In this document: one piece after another, positions 38,606 through 50,100 of the stretch
How the letters are laid out: each line of letters opens with the position of its first letter
Position numbering within the stretch: the stretch's first letter is position 1
DNA from: Adiantum capillus-veneris
Taxonomy: Eukaryota; Streptophyta; Polypodiopsida; Polypodiales; Pteridaceae
Assembly (NCBI GenBank): GCA_014529385.2
Contig: CM043950.1
Span: 80,224,343-80,288,342 of the forward strand
Reading direction: 5' to 3'
DNA length: 64,000 bases
Made by a program: the position numbers and the translations under genes
Notes under the pieces: generated by a model
Databases searched by the model: none
Told to the model about the DNA's origin: nothing
What the model saw: the letters and a program-made list of their open reading frames with translations, nothing else

Positions 38606-41600
38606 ATGGACTTCGAATCTGGGGAGAAAGTACATATGATACTTGACAATGAAATCGTTGGTATTGGTTGTGTGTGTAGAACAGATCCAGATTCCACTTG
38701 TGGTGGTACAAAGATAGGGCTAGGAAATGTCTCCATACTAGTGGAGGAATGCTTGAAGGATGTGGTCCTACCTTTTCCTACAATGGATACTTCATCTCTC
38801 CAAGGCTCATTATGGAGTGTTGTTCGATGGTCAAAGCTTCTTTTGCAATCTTTTGTATTAAATGGGAACTTAATTGATCCACACGAAAGCTACAATGGTG
38901 ATGAAGAACATGATCATTCTGATCCTCTAGTTACAGATACAATACCTATGACAAGCCCAGAATTTGAAGCAATGATTCGAGAGTCTTGGAGAAATCAGAG
39001 GGTCCTTTTAAAAGATGACACAATGATGCAAACCATGAATGAAGGGACCATCTTATATGTATTTCCACATGATTATGTCAACTTTCAGGAACTTGGTCCT
39101 GATTGTGTGGGTGTGGGTATTGAAAGAGAAAATGAAAGCATTGATGATGTGGTTGAAGTGGGTAGCATCACTTTGCTAAAGTGGCCCATCAAGCAGACAA
39201 CAATGTTGAATGGGAGACCATTACAACGCTTTGTTCCTGTTGATGGCATGCATGCTACATATGAGGATGTATCCAACGATGGCAATGTTGGAAAAAAACT
39301 TGATGGGAGTAATGTTGTCCAGTTGTCAAGGAAGAGACGATACACTTTCATGAACAGGACTCAAAAATCAAAAGCAGCACTAGCTTCGACTTTTTACCTT
39401 TCAAACAAATCAATTCAAAGGGTATCATGCATTGATTGTTGTGCACAAAAATGCTGCCAATTTGCAGATCGTGATATGGTGACAAGGTTACGACAACAAT
39501 TTTGGGGAGAGTCTCAAAAATCACGCACTAATTATGTTTATGATGTTCTTTCTATATGTTATCAGAAAGATGAGAAGTCACGATACCAATTCAGGCTAAA
39601 TGGCTCTATTGTTTGTTGTAGAGCATGGTATGAGCTACATGGAATACCAAAGACATCATTTTATCGATACAAGGAGAACTTTGAAAAAGGTGTGCGCCAA
39701 TATGTACATGGGAACACATGTACATTGAGAAGGGGACTTCAACATACTAGTTTAGCAAGAGCACTACTAAATGAGTTTGTGGAAAACAACTCTGAGAAGA
39801 TGCCACATAGAAGTAGAACACTGCTAGATGGCTCAAGAGAGACTCAATTGGTGATTCCATCAACATACAAACAAGTGGATATTTTATGTGAAATCAACAC
39901 GACACTTGACCAAATGGGCTATGAGAAGAAGCTATCCCAATCTTCTTTTGGTAGAATTTGGAACAAAGAGTACCCACATGTCACTCTAACAAAGACGAGT
40001 GAGTTCTCTAAGTGCAATATTTGTAGCTCAATCAAGGCAAGGTTAGAAGCTAAACCTTCTCTTGAAGAGAGAGCTCTTCTCTTGAGGGAGAGAGAAGTTC
40101 ACATGGCACAACAAAAGAGTTGCAGAAGCCTATATTATGCATGGCGCACGTATTCAGAAACTCAACCACAAAAATATGTATGCATAATCCATGATAAGAT
40201 GGATCAAAAGAAGACTGCCATTCCTAGATTACGCATTGTTCCCAAGGGTGTGGATTCAGGATATAATCTGCAGGTGGCATTGATTGGCATGATCACTCAT
40301 GGACATGGAGAAGGTCATTACGGACACTTTGTCTTGAATGGTTTGTGGCCAGCTGATCCAAATCTTACAATTGGCTCAATTGCTAATTGTTTACATAACC
40401 TCGAGAGGATAGATAAGCATCCTCTTGGTGATCTAGTAACAAATGGACTTCCAAGGAGCAATATTTCACTACTACATGCTTTGAACTCAAGGGATGCTTT
40501 GGACTACCATAACTTGAGTGATGGAAAAGAGCCCATTGTGCAGTCGTCAGAAATTGCAGAAGAGGAATTGGGGTCAACATTTCGCAGATTGCCAGAGAAC
40601 TTGTTGCTACAATTGGATAATTGTGCAGGGGAAAACAAAAATCGATACTTATTTGCCTATTTGTCAATGCTTGTTGCAAGGGGTGTTTTCAAAACCATCC
40701 AGCTGGGATTTTTAATGGTTGGGCATACACATGAGGACATAGACACCATGTTTAGTAGGTTTTCAGAGAAGTTGAGAGTTACACAAACCTATACTTTGCC
40801 ACATTTGATGGATACATTACGAAACAGATCATCTTCATCTCCAGCTCCATTTTTTCTCACAAAGATCCCCGATTTCAAGCAATATTGTGATGGCTATCTT
40901 TGTGATGGACAAGACATACTTGTTGGACATTCCAAACCGCTTCAGTTCAGGTTCTTTATGCAGGATGAGACACCAATGATGCAATATAAGGCACATGTAG
41001 GTGTATCAAGTTGGAGTGGAAGTATTCGCCTTTGGAAAACAGACATAGAAGGCAAGCCAATGTTACCACATGGAGATCCACCTCTAGTACAAATGGCGGA
41101 GTATGTCAAGGCCCACGAAGAAGTCATTTTGGGGCTAAAGAACTATATAAAATTTTGGAAAATTTTAGGGAATGGTTCAAGTATTCCGCGATATTATAGA
41201 CCCGTGATAGATTATTGGAGTAAGGTAATTGAAGAGATTGGAAAAGCAATCATATCAGAGGGAGTCTTGTATGAAATGTTTTGGCCAAAAACTCAAGAAT
41301 ATTCTCACCTACAAAGCACTACAATGAATTTGCAACAAGGAGCAGAAAGATTCCTAGGCCTTGAAGAGTTGAACGATCATTTTTGTGGGCCTCAACGAGA
41401 TAGGCCAAGGGAAGAGTTTGACCCTATGTCTGATGTGCACCAAGGTGACTTTCTTATGCTTGTTCCGAGTGACACAGAAATCTATCCAGTGTGGCTTGCA
41501 ATGGCTTTATCTGACATTGATAATGAGCCTACATCACCAAACTATAGAAAACTCTTGATTCAATATTGGGCACCTTGCGCGAGAAAAAGTGGGATGACAG

Positions 41601-41833
41601 ATACTCAAGCTTACAGTAATTGTTGGAAGGGTTATTGGGCTGTCAACTATAAGGACCCACAAGTGTGGGAAACTATAGATGCAATTGTTTGGTCCTGGAG
41701 ACCCAACAAAGAAGGACCATTTTCTAGAATAAAGATTCCAGAAAGACATGCTCTAAAAGCCAAAGAAGGCCTCACTCGTGCACATCAGCCACACTTGGAT
41801 CAAAGTTCAGATATGGTATCAAATGTGGAGTAG
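38606..41833 (+). CDS. DUF7869-type protein with RNase-H-like acidic triad; transposase candidate
   Basis: An intact 1075-aa ORF. The ATG at 38606 lies one base after a splice acceptor (CTTACAG), so a non-coding or short upstream exon is likely. N-terminus: two blocks ending in WS/WP-type motifs (about 8-80 and 145-210) that weakly recall DUF8039-like domains of plant transposon proteins. Then a basic patch SRKRR (241-245), a Cys cluster C275, C278, C279, C283, C284 and CNIC near 470, which may bind metal. Core 520-720: HDKMD (529-533), LDNCAGENKN (670-679) and GHTHEDID (706-713), the pattern of DUF7869 and consistent with a DDE/RNase-H-like fold, with acidic candidates D530 or D533, D671 and D711 or D713. 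Family knowledge: DUF7869 proteins are multicopy in many eukaryotes and often mobile-element associated. Position about 300 bp inside the right TIR fits a transposase. Activity is unproven. Confidence 0.8.
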   Translation: MDFESGEKVHMILDNEIVGIGCVCRTDPDSTCGGTKIGLGNVSILVEECLKDVVLPFPTMDTSSLQGSLWSVVRWSKLLLQSFVLNGNLIDPHESYNGDEEHDHSDPLVTDTIPMTSPEFEAMIRESWRNQRVLLKDDTMMQTMNEGTILYVFPHDYVNFQELGPDCVGVGIERENESIDDVVEVGSITLLKWPIKQTTMLNGRPLQRFVPVDGMHATYEDVSNDGNVGKKLDGSNVVQLSRKRRYTFMNRTQKSKAALASTFYLSNKSIQRVSCIDCCAQKCCQFADRDMVTRLRQQFWGESQKSRTNYVYDVLSICYQKDEKSRYQFRLNGSIVCCRAWYELHGIPKTSFYRYKENFEKGVRQYVHGNTCTLRRGLQHTSLARALLNEFVENNSEKMPHRSRTLLDGSRETQLVIPSTYKQVDILCEINTTLDQMGYEKKLSQSSFGRIWNKEYPHVTLTKTSEFSKCNICSSIKARLEAKPSLEERALLLREREVHMAQQKSCRSLYYAWRTYSETQPQKYVCIIHDKMDQKKTAIPRLRIVPKGVDSGYNLQVALIGMITHGHGEGHYGHFVLNGLWPADPNLTIGSIANCLHNLERIDKHPLGDLVTNGLPRSNISLLHALNSRDALDYHNLSDGKEPIVQSSEIAEEELGSTFRRLPENLLLQLDNCAGENKNRYLFAYLSMLVARGVFKTIQLGFLMVGHTHEDIDTMFSRFSEKLRVTQTYTLPHLMDTLRNRSSSSPAPFFLTKIPDFKQYCDGYLCDGQDILVGHSKPLQFRFFMQDETPMMQYKAHVGVSSWSGSIRLWKTDIEGKPMLPHGDPPLVQMAEYVKAHEEVILGLKNYIKFWKILGNGSSIPRYYRPVIDYWSKVIEEIGKAIISEGVLYEMFWPKTQEYSHLQSTTMNLQQGAERFLGLEELNDHFCGPQRDRPREEFDPMSDVHQGDFLMLVPSDTEIYPVWLAMALSDIDNEPTSPNYRKLLIQYWAPCARKSGMTDTQAYSNCWKGYWAVNYKDPQVWETIDAIVWSWRPNKEGPFSRIKIPERHALKAKEGLTRAHQPHLDQSSDMVSNVE

Positions 41834-42109
41834 AATTATGTGGAGCTTCTATTGTGACTATACTAGTCAATTTGTAAACAAAATCTTTTTTGTATCTTCC
41901 TTTGTTTTATGTAATTTATAGTTATTATTCAAATCCATGTGTTGTACATCCTCTTGACTTTTGGTGTTTATCAACACCACAATCCTATGAGATTTTCACT
42001 TTATTTACTAGCCACACACCTCAATTTTTCCCACTTTAAGTGGAAAATTCCCAAATTACATGAATTCGGTCGATTTGGAGATTCCCATAATGTGAGATTT
42101 TTACCAAAA
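41834..42109. other. 3' region of the DUF7869-type gene to the right TIR
   Basis: AT-rich, with no motif copies. Probably the 3' UTR and the element's right terminus. Confidence 0.5.
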
Positions 42110-42125
42110 TACCTAATATGGTCTT
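42110..42125 (-). repeat. Right terminal inverted repeat (16 bp)
   Basis: TACCTAATATGGTCTT, the exact reverse complement of 1737-1752. Confidence 0.75.
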
Positions 42126-42129
42126 TTCT
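42126..42129. repeat. Right target-site duplication (TTCT)
   Basis: Direct copy of 1733-1736 abutting the right TIR; beyond it the LINE linker resumes. Confidence 0.7.
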
Positions 42130-45000
42130 GTAATAACCTTCTCCAATCAATTGGTGTCCATTTAAGATATTGTCTTCTTAACACTACCAAGAAGAGTTGT
42201 TCTAGCATAATCCATTTCCTAGGAGTGAGCCTCTAGAAGACCTATGAATTGTCCTAAGTAGTCCAACATTAGCTTTTATCCATTCCTTCTTGGTTACACA
42301 CTTCATTTCCTTTACCATCTATGAGTGGTTTTATGAGGCCTCTGCTCCTCTTCAATTTTAGGTCCTTGAAGAAGTGCACTTGATTGGTAGCTTCTGGTTG
42401 GACAGAGGTCTCTCTAGATAGTAGGCATGCCTTCCTAATCCCCTCGAGTCGTTGATCAACCACGTCTACTTTAACTTCTAGCTAGCTACCTCTTGTGCTC
42501 CACTTCGGAGGCTGACCCTTCCCTTTTCTTAGTGTTAGGCAGATCCAATTCATCTTCAAGGTGTTTCAAAAGCTCCTTGTGGGCCTTTTTTTTTCCTAGG
42601 GCATGTGCATTTCACTGCTTTTTGAATACCCTTGGAAAATCTATCCTAGGCTTTAAGGTTGGCCCCATCAACATCTCAAGAAAGATTTCTCAAAGCTTTT
42701 TTGGTTAGGCTTCTAAAGAGAGGGTTTTTGAAGAGGTGTTTGCCCGTGATAAGCGGCTTCTTTGACCCTATAGGGTGCCATCCTTCTCCTTTGAATTTTC
42801 TAAGCTTCATGTATAGTTACAGGTGATCCAACAAAAAACTATAGGTTATCACATTTGTCTCAAGAAGTGGTGGATCTAGTCAGCTTCTGTCCAATTGAGA
42901 TTCCTTGCTGGCATATTGCTAGTTGATGTAGGTAAAACCTCCACGGTCCTATCCCACGTATCCACTAGAGCCCACTTCTCACACAAGACCATCCCCTATC
43001 TAGATTTTTTCAACCCTGCTATATTAGAGTTAGTAGCCTATCTTGTCCTTTCCCTTATCTACCATATTAAAGTCTCCAAAGAGGTTCCATTCCCCTTCCA
43101 TCGGAGAACCTCTAAGGTGCATCTACCACTTGGATCTTTCCTTGGCAGCACACAGGTGGTATATGTTACTAATGGTAATTGATAGATCAACCCACTTAAC
43201 CCTCACTCCTAGAACTCTCACATAGGGATTATTTAAAACCACCTTGGGTTCCAGATCCTTGTCTACAATGGTGAGGATGCTGTTGTACCCGTCCACTCCT
43301 CCTCCCCACTCCTTCTCCATAGAAATTCATCTTCTTACCCAAAGCTTGCTTTCTTTTGCTGAGGGAATCTAGGTGATTCTTTGGATGGCCCAATAGCTGA
43401 TTTACTTACCTTTTCAAAATAAGATCTTCTTTTGGGTCTTCAAACGCTTTAGGTTCTATGACTAGATAATGACATCCTCCATCATTGGGATAGGGGTACA
43501 AACTTCACTACCTCATTGGGTACTCTCTCTATAGTATCTTTCCTAATATCCTCCTCCATTGGTATTTTCTTAGCTAGCCTAGTTGACCTAGGGTTCTCGG
43601 ACTCAGTATCATGCAACACATCAAATAGATTGTTGTACAAAAAAGAGGTTATAGGGTTATCTAGTGGGAATCCTTTCTTTTGGCCTATCACCCTAGCTTG
43701 GGATTTGAATCACTTTCATGAGATATTAGAGATCTGTTGCCATCTTTCTTCCTCACCATGGGTGAAAGGATAACATTTTGGACCTTTGGGGATGCTAGTC
43801 TTTGTTGAGTAGCAGAAGAGAAACAATAATTGGAGATGGGCTTTCCATTGTGGTTTGTGCTTGTGAGATCCTCTTTGATTTCTTGAAGAATTTTGTGCTA
43901 TCATTGTGCTACTCATCATTTCTAAATCGTTCTCTATTTTTCTATTGTGAAATCTCACTTGTAGTGACTGTTTGGGGTGCATCTTGCCTAACCCTTTCCC
44001 CATCCAAAGGATTGGTTGTCAAATCCATCACAGAGATGTGGGACCTTACAAAGTGCCCGAGATTGTTGCACTTGTACCAAAGTTGAGTGGAATAACCTTT
44101 AGGCCAGCCCCCATATTCACCACCACCAAAGTCTTGGGTTGGGGCTTCCTCATGTCCCACCAGATGCATTCCTTACTTGACGTGGTTCCATTGTTGTGCC
44201 AGATGGTACAACTAATGGGGTGCCCAGTGCAATTCCTAAGTCCGTTAGATTATTCCTAAGTCACACCAAGAGATTGATGAATTCCACCTAGACCGGGCAC
44301 ATGTTCTTGAAAGAGTTAGTAGCTTCAAATGAGGTATCCCAGGGAAGAACACTTATTGGCAAGCGATTAAAAAAGGGTGGTCTTTTAGCAAGGTGAGCCA
44401 TTACTGTCGCATCATTGAATTGGACTAAAAAGAAAGCTTTTTCAAGGTGTTGTGCAAACACCATAGATCCGTTTTGGTTCAAAACATTCAGGCTGTAAAG
44501 CTAGTTAATCAATTTAGCTCTAGCAGGCACCTTGCCCATAAAACTAAACACTAGCATAGAGCCGACTATTTTTGCTAGCTGCTTCTTGATTAATGTTGTG
44601 GGGATAGCCACACCGATAACATCTTCAAATTCAATTCTTGAGGGAGCATCTTCTTAAGATCTTGAAGTTTCCATTTCCTCGAATGATGTCGCTAATTCCT
44701 CCAACGATTTCTTGCTCAGTGAAAGTGTGCTCAATCTTTGTTAGCTCTTTCTTGCTCATTTTGGTAGTAGCCTTCTAGCTGCAAGTATTATTAGCCATTC
44801 TGCCTAGATGGGACGTTCCTTCCATACTTTCTATCTGGCTGGATTGATGGTCCTTGGTCGGCGGGCCTTGCTCCCTTGCAACTACCTTTGCATAAGAGGT
44901 ATGGGCATATGCTCCATTGGTAGCACCCACGGGCTCAAAACTTCAAGTAGATTCTAGAAACTTTGAAGCCAAGAACATGACTCTTTGAAAACTTTTATCC
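42130..45000 (-). pseudogene. LINE ORF1, endonuclease and linker, right half of the interrupted LINE
   Basis: Minus strand, from high to low coordinates. A DUF4283-like domain is at about 44482-44288 (FFLVQFNDATVMAHLAKRPP and LPISVLPWDTSF). A degenerate CCHC knuckle is at about 44110-44060, where KCNNLGHFVRSH has W and H in place of the first and last cysteine. The ORF1 tail lies at about 43690-43480. An AP-endonuclease part is at about 43320-43000 with GDFNMVDKGKDK (catalytic DFN motif) near 43050. A linker is at about 42463-42269 with HFFKDLKLKRSRGLI. Frameshifts and stops are many. Homology runs up to 42130, and the reverse transcriptase continues at 1736 across the giant insertion. Confidence 0.8.
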
Positions 45001-45463
45001 CTATTCACACAAAAAAACTTGGACAACCATTCATTTGAATTCAAATTCTTAGACATACATGGTCCTTACAATCTAATATTTGATGCATAAGGCATGTATT
45101 TTGAACAATATTTACAATATAAAAGAAAAGAAACAAGCACAATTCTGAGCCCTATTGTTGCTTTTGGCTCTCATATTATATGCAATCAGTTATGTGGTGA
45201 ACCATTCTTGGGTGAAGATTTTGAAAGGTTGCTATTCATTTATTGTGAACTATCTAAATTGAGGGATTCCAATCTTCACTATAGAAAGTTAACAATAGCA
45301 ATATTAGCCGAAGGCCTTTATCACTATTATATCCAAGGATCTCCATTTTTATGAGAAAAAGCTCATTTTCAAAAGTTACATCCATGTGCATGCCTAGAAA
45401 TAGAGCAAACGAGTTCATTCACTCATGTGGTGAAAGAACTTACATGCTGGGGAATTGAACTAT
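45001..45463. other. Retroelement-derived spacer
   Basis: No domain is recognised. The last bases (CTGGGGAATTGAAC at about 45447-45460) resemble a polypurine tract just before an LTR-like start, so this may be the 3' internal end of a plus-oriented element. Confidence 0.4.
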
Positions 45464-47150
45464 TGTGAGATTTCCACCTTTTTGGAAGCAAGAAAATAAA
45501 CCCTAAAGCTTTAATTGAGAGCACCAAACCAACAAACTGGGAAACCACTATCTTAGAAGTAGCCAAAATTGGTATTTTTGGAATCTTATGCATGATAATA
45601 CTATAGCTAGAAATTTTCAGAACTGAATTCAGGTAAGAACTACGTTATTTCCTCTAGAAGTTTTCATAGCTACATTAAATTGCTAAAATAGTTAAAAGGT
45701 TTTAGTAATCATTTAAGCAGAAGACTTTTATAATAACCTCCTATATATTTTTCCACATATTTACCAATTAAGCAAAAAATAGGCTTGAAAATTAGCATTG
45801 CTGAAATTAAAGTAGGCAAGTGCTGGAAAAGGACATTATTGACCTACCAGGAACTGGTTTAGCAGCAGGTGATGCTAGGGAGAGCCCGAAGGCTGCTTGA
45901 GATGAAAGTAGCTGCCAAATTCATCCATGTGTGCTAGAAAAAGCTATAAATAGGACCTTAGGCTTCACAATTGTTCTCAGACTCAGGAACCTAGCCAAAT
46001 CTGTCTAGCATAGAGAGACTCTGCCTAAAAACTACTAGAGAGAAAAACTCTAGTTGATTAATAACGGTAATTAGTGTGGATACCAATTGATTAGTAGAAA
46101 TATATTAATTTAAGTCTAATTTTCTTAATTATCTATTTAATTAGGAAATATTAAACCTCTCCCTATTATAAATTACACTCTTTTATGCTAATATACTATT
46201 GAGTACTCAATTTATGATTATGATTATTATTAATCTAATTGATTATTAACCATTATTAGGATGAAATTGATCACTTTTGATCTTAATTAAGGAAAAATAT
46301 ATCAATTAAACTTAGATAATTGCATTGTAATTATTATAGATTTTTTATACTTGAAAGCTAAGAATATTATATCATAATTTTTTATATTATTTTTTGTATA
46401 TATCTAGATAGAAATTGACTATTTTTAGTCTTAAAATTAATGACAAATCTAGTAAACTAGCTTTAAAAATCCCAAGATAATTATCAAAGAAAGATCTAAA
46501 TGTAAATAACCCTCGATAATTATCTTATAGTTAATTTATTAGTTTTAGTAATTATCATGGACCAAAAATTCTATTTTTGATTAAAAATTATTTTGGATAA
46601 ATAGTAAATCTATTTATAAGTTTTTGAGATAATTACTAGCAATGATATAGAAAATTAGGAGGTTGAGAAATATATCTTCATGAGATAATTATCATATTAA
46701 ATATCAATGCTATTTTTTGGACTTATTTAAAAGAGAAAATTTAGGAAAAAAAATTAAAATATGATAAGATAGTTAGTAAAGCTTATAAACATAATGAAGA
46801 AACTAGATTAAAAATATCTTATCTATATAAGAAAGTAAAAAAATTACTATGTCAAGAAGTTACTAATTTTGACTACTTTTTAAAGAAAAAAGCTAGCAGG
46901 TTGGTTTCCAAAAATTAGCCATGAATTCTTATGGTTAAACTAAGGTATAAAGAATTACAAGAACAATATTAAGCTACAAGAATATTTATGACAAATAAAA
47001 CCATCCAGAGGTCCAAAAATTAGGCTAAGTCATGGAAGTACGTTTTGATGATTTACAAGGATAGAAGTCATGACTCCCAAGAGGATCCAAGCAAACCAAC
47101 TAATTGAAGAAGATGATAGTATTACAAAGAGGGCCATGGCCTCACACGAT
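45464..47150 (+). mobile_element. Plus-oriented LTR-like fragment, possibly with gag start
   Basis: Begins TGTGAGATTTCCACCTTT, matching the first bases of the minus-strand LTRs at 52117 and 59142 (TGTAAGATCTCCACC and TGTAAGGTCTCCACC). It carries a TATAAATAGG box near 45946 followed by GGCTTCACAATT, as those LTRs do, and ACTCTAGTTGATTA farther on. It is cut at 47150 by the complete LTR element. Across that insertion, removing it and one 5-bp duplication leaves an ATG at 47070 in an open frame of about 40 codons running to about 59185, plausibly the start of this older element's gag. The 3' LTR end was not located. Confidence 0.55.
47146..47150. repeat. Left 5-bp target-site duplication (ACGAT)
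   Basis: Pairs with ACAAT at 59143-59147. The single difference is CG against CA, the usual result of methylated-CpG deamination. Confidence 0.65.
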
Positions 47151-50100
47151 TGTGAGATCCCCAGCCCACCAATACCAAAAACTGGGATGGGGTCCTTGAC
47201 AGGTCTGTAGGACTAATAAAAATCAGAGTCTCTAAACAAGAAAAATCCAAGGAATAGACCTTTACCATTGATAATGGCTTGGGTCTATAGCCCTAGAAGA
47301 AGACCTAATCATGTCTTGTAGCAGAAACAAGACAACATTTTAAAAGTCCAAAACTATTTCTGCCCTATAACTTCCAAAAGCTGGGCTAAGATATCCTCAA
47401 CCAACACTTTTTCCCCCCTAACATATGTGAGCGCACAGCCGTTGGTGGACTCCTCTTCAAGTGAAGAAGTTTTCTAAACGTTTTTAGCGCGCGGGAATGG
47501 ATAGTTACATGACCAATCAGGTCCACCCATCCATGATTGACAACATTAGTCAATCCCCATTTACCATCCCGCACTCACACATGATTCTTTGGTTTTCTAA
47601 TTACTATCATATTGTTTTAACATTTTAAATAATGGTTTATTTTATCTTTTTGTCACGGTGATTCCTTCAATCAAGTATTAAAGACATCATTGAAAAGCAT
47701 TCTTTTAGGAAACAGACATCTTTAAATTTAAGACATGGTACTGTCAATCAAAACATTGTCAATAATAACCATGACCAATACTCTTCTTCTCTCAAGACCA
47801 CCTAAGGGTGAAAAACGGCACCCATTCCTTGTTCACAATCCGGGATGAATAAACCCCCACCCAAGGTTCAAGGTGCCCATACACCAAACCAAATGCCCAT
47901 ACAACCGGGGGACTCCCCTAGGGTAAAAAGAGTATCCTAACTTATGTAGATACATCAAGACATGACACGGAGTAGAAACTCATCGTTCATGGGGGTAACC
48001 GACTTATCCGTGGGCTGAAAAGCCATCATTGTTATCAATTTATACCAAGGAGTCGGAGGTGTCATGAGACAAGCTGTCTTAACGATAATCAATCATATCT
48101 TTCCTAATTCAACAAATTTTAACCCAAACAATTCATTCCTAATTTAAAAGAAAATTTATGTTGGTTTCTTGGAGATGTCTTCTATTTTAGCCAGTTTTAC
48201 TTTTCCTAATTTCTTACTCTTTCTTTATGTATGCAATGTTAATAGTTAAAAAGCTTGAATTAACTGAACTTAACTATAACGAAGAGACACATGGGACTGA
48301 TTTGGCATTTTTTGTAGCGCCGGGGTCTATACACTCTCATTAGTCGGCCTACTACTAGGCCTGGCTTCGTTGTCGTATGACGTTCTAGTTCTTTTTGAAG
48401 CTCCATCCTCATCATTAGATGTAGGATTTTCTCAAGTCCTTTTAGGTTCCATAACTTCTTATAAAAAAGGTCATCTAATCATTAGGTAAATTATCCGAAG
48501 CTAAACTTAACCTTTGTATTCAATCTTAACCCAATCAACGTTAAATTTGTAGTCTTAATTGGTAAATTTTTTATCTAATAATTTTTTATTTTCCTATATA
48601 GGTATGATAACTCTTTCCAAGGCTTCCTTAAGGATTTTCTAAGCTCTCTTAATTTTCTTATAATCTTCTATATCTCTTCCTAATTTCCCCATCAAATTTT
48701 AAGCTTGGAATCTTCTTGTTTCAAGCTTAATATTTATTTTATTTATATTCTTCTAAAGATTTTATTTCCTCAACTTTATATCACTGATTTACACTTCTTG
48801 TAATTTTCTTAAAAACTTTTGACCACAAAGTCTATTATTTTAATTCATCTTTACCTAAAAATAGAACTTTTGGTGAATTATAATTTCCTGAACTAAATAA
48901 TTAACTATGATATGATTATCACAATTAGATAATGACATTTATGACCTCTCGTAATTATTTTTATTTTTTTAACTTAATTATCTAATTTCTTTCTTTAATT
49001 TTTAACTAAAATTAGTTTAATTTGACTTAGATAAATAGCTATATTAATTTTATAGCCTTAAGATAATTATCATAACTTTGTTAATATGTAAACTAACTCT
49101 GATAAATAGTACATAATTATCTAACATAATATACTAGCTTTTTCTCTAAATTTTAAGCTAGAATTAGTCTAATGTGACTTAGATAAATAACTTTATTATT
49201 TTTTCAACCTTGAGATAATTATCACCGCTTTTTTAATATATAAAATAACTCTTATAAATAGCAACAATTATCTAACATGATCTACTAATTTCTCCCTTTT
49301 ATTTCTAGCTAGAACTAGTTTAATTTGACTTGGATAAATAGCTTTTTGACCTTAAGATAATTATCACGATATTTTGAACATGTAACATAACTCTCATAAA
49401 TAGAACATATTTATCTATCTAATTTACTAATTTCTCCCTTTAACTTTTAGCTAGAATTAGTCTAATTTAACTTAGATAAATAGCTATTTTATTTTTTTTA
49501 TCTTAAGATAATTATCACAAATTTTTAAACATATAACATAGCTCTAATAAATAGCACATAATTATCTATCATGATTTACTAATTTCCCTCTTTAGTTCTC
49601 AGGTAGAATTTGTTTAATTTGACTTAGATAAATAGCTATATTAGTTTCTAACCTTAAGATAATTATCACGGCTTTTTAAACATATAGAATAGCTCTAATA
49701 AATAGCACATAATTATCTATGATCATTTATTAATTTCTCCCTTTAATTTTCAACTAGAATTAGTTTAGCTTAGCTTAGATAAATAATTATATTAATTTTC
49801 TTACCTTAAGATAATTATCACAACTTTGTTTATATGTAAAATAACTCTTAAAAAATAGCATATAATTATCTAAAATAATTTACTAATTTTCTCTCCTTAA
49901 TTTTCAACTAGAGTTAGTTTAATTTGACTTAGATAAATATCCATATTAATTTTCTAGCTTTAAGATAATTATCATGGATTTCTTAACATGTAAACTAAGT
50001 CTAATAAATAGCACATAATTATCAAACATGATTTACTAATTTCCCTCTTTAAATTTCAGCTAAAAGTTTTCTAATTTGACTTAGATAAATATCTATATTA

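Larger units (their letters stand above)
1737..42125. mobile_element. Giant (40.4 kb) TIR-bounded DNA transposon candidate
   Basis: Seen: a perfect 16-bp inverted repeat at both ends (AAGACCATATTAGGTA at 1737-1752; its complement at 42110-42125), direct TTCT on both flanks, and LINE sequence of the same strand on both sides that joins in frame when the element and one TTCT are removed. Beyond 16 bp the ends stay loosely similar (GTGGGAAAATCCCA against TTTGGTAAAAATCTCA). Inside are a 1075-aa DUF7869-type ORF near the right end (transposase candidate), a ParB-like/SET gene, an FCP1-like gene, an FCP1-like pseudogene, and very many copies of one 20-bp motif whose orientation is opposite in the two arms. 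Inference: a single mobile unit. The 4-bp duplication and the terminal sequence do not match CACTA, hAT, MULE or PIF ends, so I assign no superfamily. Confidence 0.75.

Noticed and set aside
38606-41833. KDZ- or CACTA-type transposase identity for the 1075-aa protein
   Set aside because: I see neither the typical KDZ motifs nor CACTA termini; a 4-bp duplication does not fit CACTA (3 bp) or KDZ-type (about 8 bp).
1737-42125. Integrated giant virus or endogenous pararetrovirus
   Set aside because: No capsid, viral polymerase, packaging ATPase or movement-type gene was seen. Genes have plant-style introns and the ends are short TIRs with a 4-bp duplication.
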